A stretch of 64,000 bases of DNA from Oscillospiraceae bacterium (GTDB lineage: Bacteria; Bacillota; Clostridia; UMGS1810). The notes beneath the pieces are model-generated. The model was not told the DNA's origin and did no database searches. It saw nothing but the letters and a program-made list of their open reading frames with translations. Every line of letters starts with the position of its first letter. Position 1 is the stretch's first letter. The stretch is from contig SVJU01000002.1 of NCBI GenBank assembly GCA_015068825.1, forward strand, positions 62,001-126,000, given 5' to 3'. This document shows, piece after piece, positions 36,421 to 44,788 of this stretch. The translations under genes were made by a program, and so were the position numbers.

Positions 36421-36963
36421 ATGAAAGCAACAGGAATTGTAAGAAGAATAGACGACTTAGGTCGTGTTGTTATACCAAAAGAAATAAGACGAACTATGAG
36501 AATAAGAGAAGGCGACCCATTGGAAATTTTTACCGATAAAGACGGTGAGGTTATATTTAAAAAATATTCTCCCATAGGCGAGCTTTCTGAATTTGCATCA
36601 CAGTATGCCGAAACACTTTACAAAACAAGCGGATATCCCGCTATAATTACCGATAAAGACACAATTATTGCAGTATCGGGTGCGGCTAAAAAAGAGCTTC
36701 ACGAAAAAAGACTCAGCGAGGATATGGAAAAAGTACTTGAAGAAAAAACCGCATTTATTTACAAAAGTGATACCGACAAAAAATTGTCTGTTACCGACTC
36801 AAGCTCTTTTTCAGTGGGAGTTGCAGTTCCCATTATTGCAGAGGGCGACACTGTTGGAAGCGTTGTTCTTTTAAAGGACGATGAAAACAAAAAATTAGGT
36901 GATGCAGAAGAAAAAATATCAAAAGCGGCGGCGCTTTTTTTAGCAAAGCAAATGGAATTATAA
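36421..36963 (+). CDS. spoVT: Stage V sporulation protein T, AbrB/SpoVT regulator
   Basis: SpoVT is a forespore regulator. The 180-residue product has an AbrB-type swapped-hairpin DNA-binding domain (MKATGIVRRIDDLGRVVIPKEIRR..., residues 1-50) and a C-terminal GAF-like domain (about 55-178). CAAGGAG precedes the ATG. In B. subtilis transcription is sigma-G dependent; no clear sigma-G promoter could be fixed here. It converges on dtd. Confidence 0.95.
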   Translation: MKATGIVRRIDDLGRVVIPKEIRRTMRIREGDPLEIFTDKDGEVIFKKYSPIGELSEFASQYAETLYKTSGYPAIITDKDTIIAVSGAAKKELHEKRLSEDMEKVLEEKTAFIYKSDTDKKLSVTDSSSFSVGVAVPIIAEGDTVGSVVLLKDDENKKLGDAEEKISKAAALFLAKQMEL

Positions 36964-36965
36964 TA

Positions 36966-37001
36966 TAAAAAACAGACGGAAAACAAAACCGTCTGTTTTT
37001 A
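36966..37001. terminator. Bidirectional terminator between spoVT and dtd
   Basis: AAAAACAGACGG-AAAACAAAA-CCGTCTGTTTTT, with T-runs on both strands. Confidence 0.92.
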
Positions 37002-37006
37002 AATTT

Positions 37007-37444
37007 TTATGCTTCAAGAATAAGTGTAAACGGACCGTCATTTTCGAGTGAAACCTTCATATCAGCACCAAAAATACCTTTTTCAACCTTTTTAAACTTT
37101 CTTTCGCACTCTTTTAAAATATATTCATACATTTCGTTGGCAAAGTCGGGTTTTGCGCCCAAAGTAAAGCTTGGGCGGTTGCCCTTTTTACAGTCGGCAT
37201 AAAGAGTAAACTGGCTCACAACCAAAACCGAGCCGTCAACATCGGCAATTGACAAATTGATTTTGTCGTTTTCGTCAGGAAAAATTCTTAATTTTGATAT
37301 TTTATCAATAAGCTTATCTGCCATCTCTTTTGTATCACCCTCGCCAACGCCAACAAGCAAAAGATAGCCCTTATCTATTTTTCCTGTAATTTCGTTATCA
37401 ACCTTAACGCTTGCATGGTTTACCCTTTGAAGAACAATTTTCAT
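37007..37444 (-). CDS. dtd: D-aminoacyl-tRNA deacylase
   Basis: DTD removes D-amino acids (and glycine) from mischarged tRNAs. The 145-residue product has the paired signature SQFTLYAD (around 78-85) and the C-terminal NDGPFT, with the Gly-Pro that enforces chirality. It starts [15 protein letters not shown], typical of the family. In many Firmicutes dtd follows relA; here it stands alone after a small ORF. Confidence 0.95.
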   Translation of the reverse strand: MKIVLQRVNHASVKVDNEITGKIDKGYLLLVGVGEGDTKEMADKLIDKISKLRIFPDENDKINLSIADVDGSVLVVSQFTLYADCKKGNRPSFTLGAKPDFANEMYEYILKECERKFKKVEKGIFGADMKVSLENDGPFTLILEA

Positions 37445-37506
37445 AATGTAAATCTCCTTAAATTTATATATAAAAATTATACTTCAAACGCCTTTTGTTT
37501 GTCAAC

Positions 37507-37644
37507 TTACTTTATTGCCTTTAAAAGCTTTGTGCATCCCGAAATCACCATAAACGATTTAATTACCTCTTTAATGCCTTTAACAAATGATACAGCTATT
37601 ACAACAAAAGATACAATTTTTACAAATTTTGCACATTTATCCAT
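37507..37644 (-). CDS. Small hypothetical protein (45 aa) with one hydrophobic helix
   Basis: An ATG at 37644 preceded by AAAGGA opens 45 codons ending at TAA (37507-37509): it begins MDKCAKFVKIVSFVVIAVS and continues with lysine-rich amphipathic sequence and a central cysteine. The strong ribosome site and A-ending codons support translation. It is 62 bases upstream of dtd on the same strand. No family was recognised; a small membrane-associated peptide is likely. Confidence 0.55.
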   Translation of the reverse strand: MDKCAKFVKIVSFVVIAVSFVKGIKEVIKSFMVISGCTKLLKAIK

Positions 37645-37784
37645 TAAAAAAATCCTTTCTTTTTTGTTTTAATAAATATTATCCTCAAATTTTTCAAAAT
37701 TATGACGAAAGCTAAAGTATAATTGACTTTTTTGTGTTTTACATATATAATAAACTGAAAGCCAACACAAAAGAGGTGCATACC

Positions 37785-38564
37785 ATGAAAAAATTAAGTA
37801 TAATTTTTATATTTATGCTTGTAATATTGGCATCAACGGGTGTTTTTGCAGAAAACGAGGTAAGAACTACCGATATTTGTGCTTATATAAATAATTTTCC
37901 TGTTGCTACATATAACCTTAACAATCAGAATGCAGTTTACGCATCGGGATTAAGAAAATACGGTTTTGATGTTACATGGAACGATGAGGAAAGAAGAGTT
38001 GATATTTCTTTATCGGATGAAGATATAAAGGGGCCGGACGAAACAATTCTTCGTGATGAGCTTACAAATGCAGGAAGGGTTATTTCATCTGCAAAAGATA
38101 CCGACATAGTAACATACATAGACGGCAAAAAGGTAGAAAGCTTTAATATAGACGGATACACAGTAATTTATTTTAAAGAGCTTAAAATTTTTGGCGAAAT
38201 CAACTGGGACGCAAAAATGCGTATAGCTATGCTTACAATTGATGAAAAAAACGAAACAGAGTTTGAAGAAGCGCCTTATAAATATGACCTGGCTACAAAG
38301 GTGCCTACACTCGAAAATATTACAGGCGAATTAAAAAGAGAAACAGAGCATATTAGTTTATCTTCGGTTGTTTATAAATATAATGGCGAAGATATTAATC
38401 TTGAACAGGTTGCAAAATATACTCTTCTTATGAAAAAATGCGGGTTTGTGTGTCTTGACGACCCCGATGTGCCCGAAGATACCGTTGCATTTGAAACTGA
38501 TGAAGAACATGTTTTAATGTATATTGAAGACGGATTTTTATGTATAAAAATTTCGGCACAATAA
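37785..38564 (+). CDS. Secreted stalk-domain (copper-amine-oxidase-N-like) protein
   Basis: This 259-residue protein has a clear signal peptide (MKKLSIIFIFMLVILASTGVFA, cleavage before ENEV). Two related modules resemble the stalk domain of Clostridia: ICAYINNFPVATYNLNNQNAVYASGLRKYGFDVTWNDEERRVDI at about 30-75, then VTYIDGKKVESFNIDGYTVIYFKELKIFGEINWDAKMRIAMLTI at about 105-150. The function is unknown; such domains are common in cell-surface proteins. AGAGGTG precedes the ATG at 37785; the in-frame start at 37734 lies in the leader. It is 30 bases before lysA and probably co-transcribed. Confidence 0.75.
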   Translation: MKKLSIIFIFMLVILASTGVFAENEVRTTDICAYINNFPVATYNLNNQNAVYASGLRKYGFDVTWNDEERRVDISLSDEDIKGPDETILRDELTNAGRVISSAKDTDIVTYIDGKKVESFNIDGYTVIYFKELKIFGEINWDAKMRIAMLTIDEKNETEFEEAPYKYDLATKVPTLENITGELKRETEHISLSSVVYKYNGEDINLEQVAKYTLLMKKCGFVCLDDPDVPEDTVAFETDEEHVLMYIEDGFLCIKISAQ

Positions 38565-38594
38565 TTATTTTGCAATAAAGAAAGGAAAAATTAA

Positions 38595-39896
38595 ATGTTT
38601 ATACACGATAATATATCGGCAAATGATAAAAACCATCTTGTAATGGGCGGATGCGATTTATGTTATCTTGCAGATAAATACAAAACACCGCTTTATGTTA
38701 TGGATGAAGAAAAAGTAAGAGACAATATGCGTGCATATAAAAATGCCATTGAAGATTATTATAATTCAAACGGTATGGTGCTTTATGCGTCAAAGGCGTT
38801 ATCTAATCTTTATATGTATAAAATAGCAAAAGAAGAGGGCATTGGTGTTGATGTTGTTTCGGGCGGTGAGCTATATACCGCTTTAAAGGCAGGCTTTGAT
38901 GCTTCTAAAATTTATTTTCATGGAAACAACAAAACCTATGACGAAATAGAACTTGGCATAAAATCAAAAATTGCATGTTTCGTTGCAGACAGTATAAACG
39001 AGCTTGATATGATAGATAGAATAAGCGGCGAAAACAACACTGTAACAAATGTAATGTTCAGAATAAAACCCGGTGTTGATGCACATACTCACGAGTTTAT
39101 TGCAACAGGGCAGATAGATTCAAAATTTGGTTTTGCAATCGAAAATAACGAAGCTTACGAAATTATAAAATACGCAAAAAATCTTAAAAACATTATGGTT
39201 GTGGGAATTCATTGCCATATTGGTTCTCAGATTTTTGAGCTTGAGCCATTTTGCGAGGCAGCAAGAATTATGATTAAGTTTATGACAAAAGTAAAAAATG
39301 AGCTTGGCGTTAATATTAAAAGACTTAATCTTGGCGGTGGGTTTGGTATAAAATATGTAAAAGAAGATACACCTGTTGTTTATCCAAAATATATTGAAGC
39401 TGTTTCAAAGGTTCTTAAAGAAGAATGTGAAAAAGAAGGTGTTGACCTTCCTTATGTTTTAATGGAGCCTGGCCGTTCTGTTGTTGGTGATGCGGGTGTA
39501 ACGCTTTATACTGTTGGAAGCATTAAAGAAATTAAAGATGTAAGAAAATATGTTTCGGTTGACGGCGGTATGGGTGATAATCCAAGATATATTCTTTATG
39601 AGGCTGAATATGATGCAGCAGTTGCAAACAGAGCAGATGCAAAAGAAGAAGAGGTTGTTACAGTTTGCGGAAAATGCTGTGAATCGGGCGATATAATTAT
39701 GAAGGATGCAAAATTACCGAAGCTAAAAAGTGGCGATATTTTGTGTGTAATGTCAACAGGTGCATACAACTATTCAATGTCGAGTAATTATAACAGAATA
39801 TGCCGTCCTGCAATGGTTTTTGTAAGTGGCGGAAAAGAAAAATTAGCCGTTAAAAGAGAAACATACGAAGATTTAATAAGAAATGATTTAATGTAA
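38595..39896 (+). CDS. lysA: Diaminopimelate decarboxylase
   Basis: LysA decarboxylates meso-diaminopimelate to lysine with PLP. The 433-residue product has the alanine-racemase-like barrel with the PLP lysine K67 in YASKAL, HCHIGSQI, LNLGGGFGIKY and EPGRSVVGDAG, and the C-terminal barrel with CGKCCESGDII. GAAAGGA precedes ATG. No lysine riboswitch is seen upstream. Confidence 0.95.
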   Translation: MFIHDNISANDKNHLVMGGCDLCYLADKYKTPLYVMDEEKVRDNMRAYKNAIEDYYNSNGMVLYASKALSNLYMYKIAKEEGIGVDVVSGGELYTALKAGFDASKIYFHGNNKTYDEIELGIKSKIACFVADSINELDMIDRISGENNTVTNVMFRIKPGVDAHTHEFIATGQIDSKFGFAIENNEAYEIIKYAKNLKNIMVVGIHCHIGSQIFELEPFCEAARIMIKFMTKVKNELGVNIKRLNLGGGFGIKYVKEDTPVVYPKYIEAVSKVLKEECEKEGVDLPYVLMEPGRSVVGDAGVTLYTVGSIKEIKDVRKYVSVDGGMGDNPRYILYEAEYDAAVANRADAKEEEVVTVCGKCCESGDIIMKDAKLPKLKSGDILCVMSTGAYNYSMSSNYNRICRPAMVFVSGGKEKLAVKRETYEDLIRNDLM

Positions 39897-39935
39897 ATTA
39901 AAAGGTGTGCAAATTATTGCACACCTTTTTTAGTA
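39897..39935. terminator. Bidirectional terminator between lysA and purB
   Basis: AAAAGGTGTGCAA-AT-TATTGCACACCTTTTT-type stem (39900-39931) with T-runs on both strands. Confidence 0.92.
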
Positions 39936-39943
39936 AAAAGTTT

Positions 39944-41374
39944 TTATACGGTAAGTTCAAACTCAACACCAAGTAAATCTTTGTTATCGGCTAAAGCAGG
40001 GTCAACATAATCTTTAATAAATTCCTCGGTCTGTTCTTTTGCTCTGCCAATGTAATTTTCGGGTTTTAACACCGCTTTAATATCGTCTATGTTAAGATTA
40101 AAGCTTTTGTCATTTGCAATTCTTTCAATAAGGTCGTTATCCTTACCTTCTTCTTTAACAACTCTTGCCGCCGCCATAGAATGAACTCTTATTTTCTCGT
40201 GAAGTTCCTGTCTGTCGCCGCCGTTTTTAACTGCCTGCATCATAATGTTTTCGGTTGCCATAAACGGTAATTCTTTTAAAATTCTTTGTTCAATTACCTT
40301 TGGATAAACCACAAGACCGTCTACAACATTTAAGTAAATATTAAGTATTGCATCAACTGCCAAAAAGCTTTCAGGAACAGAAATTCTTTTGTTTGCAGAA
40401 TCGTCGAGTGTTCTTTCAAACCACTGTGTAGATGCGGTTATTGCAGGATTTAAGCTGTTTACAATTACATATCTTGAAAGAGAAGAAATTCTTTCACTGC
40501 GCATTGGGTTTCGTTTATACGCCATTGCAGATGAGCCAATCTGATTTTTGCCAAACGGCTCTTCTATTTCTTTAAGATGCTGTAAAAGGCGGATATCGTT
40601 AGAAAATTTATATGCGCTTTGTGCTATTGATGATAAAACATTTAACATCTGCGAATCAAGCTTTCTTGAATAGGTCTGACCTGATACTGCAAAATATGCG
40701 TCAAATCCCATTTCTTTGGTAATCATTTCGTCTAATTTTTTAACCTTTTCGTGGTCACCATCAAATAATTCCAAAAAGCTTGCCTGTGTGCCTGTTGTAC
40801 CTTTTGAGCCAAGAAGCTTTGCTTTAGATAACTGAAAGTTAACATCTTCCAGATCCATTAAAAGATCCTGAATCCAGAGTGTTGCTCTTTTGCCTACTGT
40901 AGTAAGCTGTGCAGGCTGAAAATGAGTAAAGCCAAGTGTTGGAAGGTCTTTATATTCCAAAGCAAATTTTTTAAGATATGCAATAACATTAATAAGCTTC
41001 TTTTTGATAAGCTTTAAACCTTCGGTCATGATAATAATGTCGGTGTTATCTCCAACATAACAGCTTGTTGCGCCAAGATGGATTATTGCTTTTGCTTTAG
41101 GACACTGCACGCCATAAGCATAAACATGCGACATAACATCGTGTCTTACCTTTTTCTCCTGTTCTTTTGCAACATCATAGTTTATATCATCTTTAAATTT
41201 TTCTAATTCTTCAATCTGCTCGTCTGTTATATTAAGTCCAAGCTCTTTTTGGGCCTTTGCAAGTGCAATCCAGAGTCTTCTCCAGGTTTTGAATTTTTTA
41301 TCGGGAGAAAAAATCTCTTTCATTTCACTGCTGGCATAACGGCTGTTTAACGGACTTTCGTAAGTATTATTCAA
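39944..41374 (-). CDS. purB: Adenylosuccinate lyase
   Basis: PurB acts twice in purine synthesis, releasing fumarate from SAICAR and adenylosuccinate. The fumarase-superfamily signature is GSSAMAYKRNPMRSE. HLGATSCYVGDNTD and TLGFTHFQPAQLTTVGKR supply the catalytic histidines. The best start is a TTG at 41374 (MNNTYESPLNSRY), with GAGGTG six bases upstream, giving 476 residues; an in-frame GTG three codons earlier overlaps that ribosome site. It has its own promoter in the end of the aminotransferase gene, with a palindrome at the start point. Confidence 0.93.
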   Translation of the reverse strand: MNNTYESPLNSRYASSEMKEIFSPDKKFKTWRRLWIALAKAQKELGLNITDEQIEELEKFKDDINYDVAKEQEKKVRHDVMSHVYAYGVQCPKAKAIIHLGATSCYVGDNTDIIIMTEGLKLIKKKLINVIAYLKKFALEYKDLPTLGFTHFQPAQLTTVGKRATLWIQDLLMDLEDVNFQLSKAKLLGSKGTTGTQASFLELFDGDHEKVKKLDEMITKEMGFDAYFAVSGQTYSRKLDSQMLNVLSSIAQSAYKFSNDIRLLQHLKEIEEPFGKNQIGSSAMAYKRNPMRSERISSLSRYVIVNSLNPAITASTQWFERTLDDSANKRISVPESFLAVDAILNIYLNVVDGLVVYPKVIEQRILKELPFMATENIMMQAVKNGGDRQELHEKIRVHSMAAARVVKEEGKDNDLIERIANDKSFNLNIDDIKAVLKPENYIGRAKEQTEEFIKDYVDPALADNKDLLGVEFELTV

Positions 41375-41418
41375 AATAATCACCTCGTATGTAAATTATG
41401 TTTATTTTAAAAACCAAT

Positions 41419-41447
41419 ATTACCCCTCACATTATGAGGGGTAATAC
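41419..41447. promoter_or_regulatory. Palindrome at the purB transcription start
   Basis: TATTACCCCTC / GAGGGGTAATA is a perfect 11-base inverted repeat with a 7-base loop. It covers the predicted start point. It is either an operator or a hairpin at the very 5' end of the mRNA. There is no immediate T-run, so it is a poor terminator for the upstream gene. Confidence 0.6.
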
Positions 41448-41448
41448 A

Positions 41449-41477
41449 ATTATAGCATATTATTGTTATTCTGACAA
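41449..41477 (-). promoter_or_regulatory. Promoter of purB
   Basis: On the minus strand TTGTCA (41472-41477) and TATAAT (41449-41454) are 17 bases apart with TG one base before the -10. The -35 lies inside the last codons of the aminotransferase gene. Confidence 0.75.
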
Positions 41478-42659
41478 GTCTGACAAAAACTTTTCCAGTC
41501 TGTCAAGGCCTTCTTTGATGTTTTCATAGCTTGTTGCGTAAGACCATCTTACATATTCGGGTGCCATAAAGCCTGTTCCCGGAACAACTGCAACAAGTTT
41601 TTCTTCTAAAAAGATTTCGGCAAATTTATCTGCAGAATCAATTAAAACACCTTTGTATTTTTTGCCAAGAACATTTTTTATGTTCATCATAATGTAAAAT
41701 GCACCGTTTGGTTTTGTGCACGAAACCAAAGGAAGTGTGTTTATTCTGTCTGCCATATATTCTTTTCTTTCGGCAAATGCTTTTTTCATAACCTCAAGGT
41801 CATCGGTAGGACCGTTGAGTGCTGCAACAGCCGCAACCTGAGCAATTGTGTTGGGGTTTGATGTAGCGTGGCTCTGAACATTAGACATAACCTTTGCAAT
41901 GGTTGGGTTTGATGCAGTATAACCAATTCTCCAGCCTGTCATGGCGTAGGTTTTTGAAACACCGTTTACAATAATGGTTAAATCTTTAACATCATCGCTG
42001 ATTTGTGCAATTGAAAAATGGCTTCCGTCATAAATAAGATGCTCATAAATTTCGTCTGAAATAATGTATATATGATGATTTAAAGCAACCTGAGCAATTT
42101 TTTCAAGCTCCTCTTTTGTGTAAACCATACCTGTTGGATTACTTGGGCTGTTTATAACAATTGCTCTTGTTTTTGGAGTGATTTTTTCTTCAATCTGCTC
42201 GGCGGTAACCTTAAACGAATCTTCTTCCAGAGTAGGAATAATAACAGGAACACCGTCGTTTATTTTAACCATTTCAGGATAGCTTACCCAGAATGGTGCA
42301 GGAATAATAACCTCATCGCCCGGGTTTAAAATTGCGCCGAATACATTAACCAAAGAATGTTTTGCACCGTTTGAAATAACAATCTGGTTTGTATCGTAGC
42401 AAAGCTTATTATCTCTTAAAAGCTTATCGCAGACTGCTTTTTTAAGCTCTAAAGTACCTGATGCGGGTGTATATTTTGTTTTTCCTTCGTTAATAGCTTT
42501 TATTGCGGCATCTTTAATATGCTGCGGTGTATCAAAATCAGGCTCTCCTGCACCAAAGCCGACAACATCAAGGCCGTCAGCCTTCATTTGTTTAAATTTT
42601 GAATCGATTGCCAATGTTGGTGAAGGTGAGATACTTAAAAACTTATCTGAAATATACAT
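41466..42659 (-). CDS. aspB: Class I aspartate aminotransferase
   Basis: This fold-type I PLP aminotransferase has 397 residues and is of the Bacillus AspB (I-gamma) type, interconverting aspartate and oxaloacetate with glutamate/2-oxoglutarate. The PLP lysine lies in NGVSKTYAMTGWRIGY; GAGEPDFDTP and SPSNPTGMVY are family motifs. The ATG at 42659 has GGAGGAAAC ahead of it; the TTG four codons upstream is rejected. It precedes purB and would supply aspartate for the purine pathway. Confidence 0.93.
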   Translation of the reverse strand: MYISDKFLSISPSPTLAIDSKFKQMKADGLDVVGFGAGEPDFDTPQHIKDAAIKAINEGKTKYTPASGTLELKKAVCDKLLRDNKLCYDTNQIVISNGAKHSLVNVFGAILNPGDEVIIPAPFWVSYPEMVKINDGVPVIIPTLEEDSFKVTAEQIEEKITPKTRAIVINSPSNPTGMVYTKEELEKIAQVALNHHIYIISDEIYEHLIYDGSHFSIAQISDDVKDLTIIVNGVSKTYAMTGWRIGYTASNPTIAKVMSNVQSHATSNPNTIAQVAAVAALNGPTDDLEVMKKAFAERKEYMADRINTLPLVSCTKPNGAFYIMMNIKNVLGKKYKGVLIDSADKFAEIFLEEKLVAVVPGTGFMAPEYVRWSYATSYENIKEGLDRLEKFLSDLSE

Positions 42660-42725
42660 AGTTTCCTCCAATATTGAATAATTATTTTAACAAAAAATTC
42701 ATTTTTATATGTCAATTACCAATTT

Positions 42726-42754
42726 ATTGTACTATATAATATGCAAAAATGCAA
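42726..42754 (-). promoter_or_regulatory. Promoter of the aspartate aminotransferase gene
   Basis: On the minus strand TTGCAT (42749-42754) and TACAAT (42726-42731) are 17 bases apart. Confidence 0.6.
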
Positions 42755-42778
42755 GTTTTTTGTTCTAAAATTTCAAAA

Positions 42779-43654
42779 TTATTCAAAATTTAACATATTT
42801 TCATAGTTTTGATATGAAATTTTGTTTATTATATCCTCACTGTAGTTAAGTTTTAACATATTGTCAAACAAAATATACAAATCAGCTGAATTTTTTATAT
42901 CCATAGGATATAAATCAATTCCGTCAAAATCGGCTCCTATGCCAATGTTGTTTTCACCGCCAAGCGATAAAAAATGCTCAATGTGGCGTATTGCATCAAA
43001 AGATGTTGTTTCTTTTTCTAAATATGTATCCGCAAGAAACACAGGATATAAGTTTATTCCGCAAACGCCGTTTCTTTCTTTGATTTTCAAAAACATTTCG
43101 TCGGTTAAATTGCGGTTGTGATGGCATATTATTCGTGAGTTTGAATGGGTTGCGCATATTCTTTTTTTATAAAAAGCTTCTGCTTCAAAAAAACCAGCAT
43201 CACTTATGTGTGATAAATCAAGCACAAAATCAAAATCAGCCATTTTTTTAAGCGTTTCTTTTCCAAAATCGGTTAAACCGATTTTGTTGTTTTTTATTCC
43301 TCCGCACAAAAAATTATCGTCATTATGGGTAAGAGAAATAAATTTAACACCTTCGTTTTTTAAGCCTTCAAGATGGCAAATTTCAAAATCCAAAGTGTTT
43401 CCCAAACCCTCAATGGCGAAAATAATTTTTATATCAGGATTATTAATTTTTTCGTTTTTTATCTTTTTTATAATGGCAAAAACATCATCCATCTTCAGTG
43501 TGCCGTCGTTAAATACCGCCATTGTGTATGTAGCTTTTTTGTAATTTGAAAGCTTATCTATACTTACATTGAAACTATTTTTTAAAAGGCTTTTGTTATG
43601 AGAATAAATTTTTAAAGCTGTGTCGCAGTGCGCATCAAAAATTTTGTATTGCAT
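42779..43654 (-). CDS. Membrane dipeptidase-like zinc peptidase (M19)
   Basis: This M19 (renal dipeptidase family) enzyme of 291 residues cleaves dipeptides, including D-amino-acid forms. Metal-ligand regions are visible in order: DAHCDTALK, FAIEGLGN (the bridging Glu), ISLTHNDDN, LDLSHISDAGF, ATHSNSR, and GIGADFDGID. No signal peptide, so it is cytosolic. It starts 23 bases after yraN stops in the opposite sense of reading (downstream on the minus strand), and so probably shares its transcript. Confidence 0.9.
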   Translation of the reverse strand: MQYKIFDAHCDTALKIYSHNKSLLKNSFNVSIDKLSNYKKATYTMAVFNDGTLKMDDVFAIIKKIKNEKINNPDIKIIFAIEGLGNTLDFEICHLEGLKNEGVKFISLTHNDDNFLCGGIKNNKIGLTDFGKETLKKMADFDFVLDLSHISDAGFFEAEAFYKKRICATHSNSRIICHHNRNLTDEMFLKIKERNGVCGINLYPVFLADTYLEKETTSFDAIRHIEHFLSLGGENNIGIGADFDGIDLYPMDIKNSADLYILFDNMLKLNYSEDIINKISYQNYENMLNFE

Positions 43655-43677
43655 ATATTTTATTTAACCTCCAAAAA

Positions 43678-44046
43678 CTAATTTGTAAAAGCATTTTTAA
43701 TAATGTTTATTTTTTTCACCTTTAGTTTATCATTTTTTTCGGTTGCAAAAATTTCAACAACATCAAATCTTATTTCGCTTTCTATCCCGTTTTGTGCAAT
43801 ATACCACATAGCGCCGTTTATAATTTTTTGTTGTTTTTTAACATCTACTGCCTCGCACGGAAGTCCGAATAAATCTGACGAGCGACTTTTTACCTCAATA
43901 AAGCAAAGGGTATTTTTATCATATGCAATTATGTCAATTTCTGCGCTTTTTATTCTGTAATTTGTTTCTATAATTTTATATTTTTTCTTCTCAAGGTATT
44001 TTTGGGCAAACTTTTCGCCAAAATCACCGAATTCTTTGTGTGTCAA
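43678..44046 (-). CDS. yraN: YraN/UPF0102 family nuclease-fold protein
   Basis: This restriction-endonuclease-fold protein has 122 residues. The core AEIDIIAYDKNTLCFIEVKSR supplies the D...ExK metal motif, and the N-terminus EFGDFGEKFAQKYLEKKKY is typical. The start is a TTG at 44046 with GGGGA upstream. The open frame continues to 44202, but those 52 codons translate the GC-rich repeat and the 3' end of rnhB, so they are excluded. Function is uncertain. The order rbgA-rnhB-yraN is conserved in Firmicutes. Confidence 0.87.
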   Translation of the reverse strand: MTHKEFGDFGEKFAQKYLEKKKYKIIETNYRIKSAEIDIIAYDKNTLCFIEVKSRSSDLFGLPCEAVDVKKQQKIINGAMWYIAQNGIESEIRFDVVEIFATEKNDKLKVKKINIIKNAFTN

Positions 44047-44077
44047 AAAAATTCCCCATTTTTTATGTATTGGTTTT

Positions 44078-44155
44078 GCGGGCGGGCGCAGAGACCCGCC
44101 CCTACATTTGTTCTGTTGGTGTTGTATTGTATGGGAGAGGTTCCATCCCCTCCCG
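44078..44155. repeat. GC-rich repeat, family B, between rnhB and yraN
   Basis: Two hairpins lie in an otherwise AT-rich genome: GGGCGGG-cgcagaga-CCCGCCC (44080-44101) and GGGAGAGGTTCCATCCCCTCCC. The second resembles the fragment at 62779-62805. It ends exactly at the rnhB stop codon. Similar GGGCGGG...CCCGCCCCTACA elements are, from memory, common in gut Clostridia. Confidence 0.7.
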
Positions 44156-44773
44156 CTATTTAATAAGTGTAAAGCTTTGTCTGTGATACGGGCACGGGCC
44201 AAATTCCTTTATTTTTTCGTAGTGTAATTTAGTTCCGTAGCCTTTATGTTTTTTAAATTCATACATAGGATATTCCTTGTCTATCTTATCCATAAATCTA
44301 TCCCTTGAAACCTTTGCAAGAACCGATGCAGCCGCTATTGTAAGACTTTTCTGGTCGCCCTTTACAATAAGCTCAAAATCGCAGGGAATCTCTCCTATTC
44401 TATTGCCGTCAATAAGTGCAACCTCAGCTTTTTGGCTAAGGCCTTCAATGGCCTTTCTGAAAGCTAAATATGTAGCATTTAAAATATTTATTTCGTCTAT
44501 TATCTTTTCGTCAACAGACGCAATATGATAGCAAAGTGCTTTTTCTTTTATAATGTCAAAATAATAATCTCTCTTTTTTTCGGTAAGTTTTTTCGAGTCG
44601 GTTAACCCTTCAATCTGTGTATCGGGTTTTAATATAACCGCTGCTGCATAAACAGGCCCTGCAAGAGGGCCTCTTCCTGCCTCGTCTGCACCTGCAACAT
44701 AAAGATACCCATTGTTCCAGTATTTTTTTTCGTATTCAAGATTATCTAAAACAATCAAATTTTCTTTTGCCAT
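44156..44773 (-). CDS. rnhB: Ribonuclease HII
   Basis: RNase HII cuts RNA in RNA-DNA hybrids and single embedded ribonucleotides. The 205-residue product has the catalytic start AGADEAGRGPLAGPVYAAAVIL (Asp-Glu pair), GLTDSKKLTEKKR and the C-terminal HKGYGTKLHYE. It follows rbgA by 15 bases. Confidence 0.95.
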   Translation of the reverse strand: MAKENLIVLDNLEYEKKYWNNGYLYVAGADEAGRGPLAGPVYAAAVILKPDTQIEGLTDSKKLTEKKRDYYFDIIKEKALCYHIASVDEKIIDEINILNATYLAFRKAIEGLSQKAEVALIDGNRIGEIPCDFELIVKGDQKSLTIAAASVLAKVSRDRFMDKIDKEYPMYEFKKHKGYGTKLHYEKIKEFGPCPYHRQSFTLIK

Positions 44774-44788
44774 AGTTTTCTCCTTAAA

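Noticed and set aside
43678-44202. A 174-residue YraN with a 52-residue N-terminal extension
   Set aside because: The extension translates the GC-rich repeat and the end of rnhB and has no ribosome site. The family length fits the TTG start at 44046.
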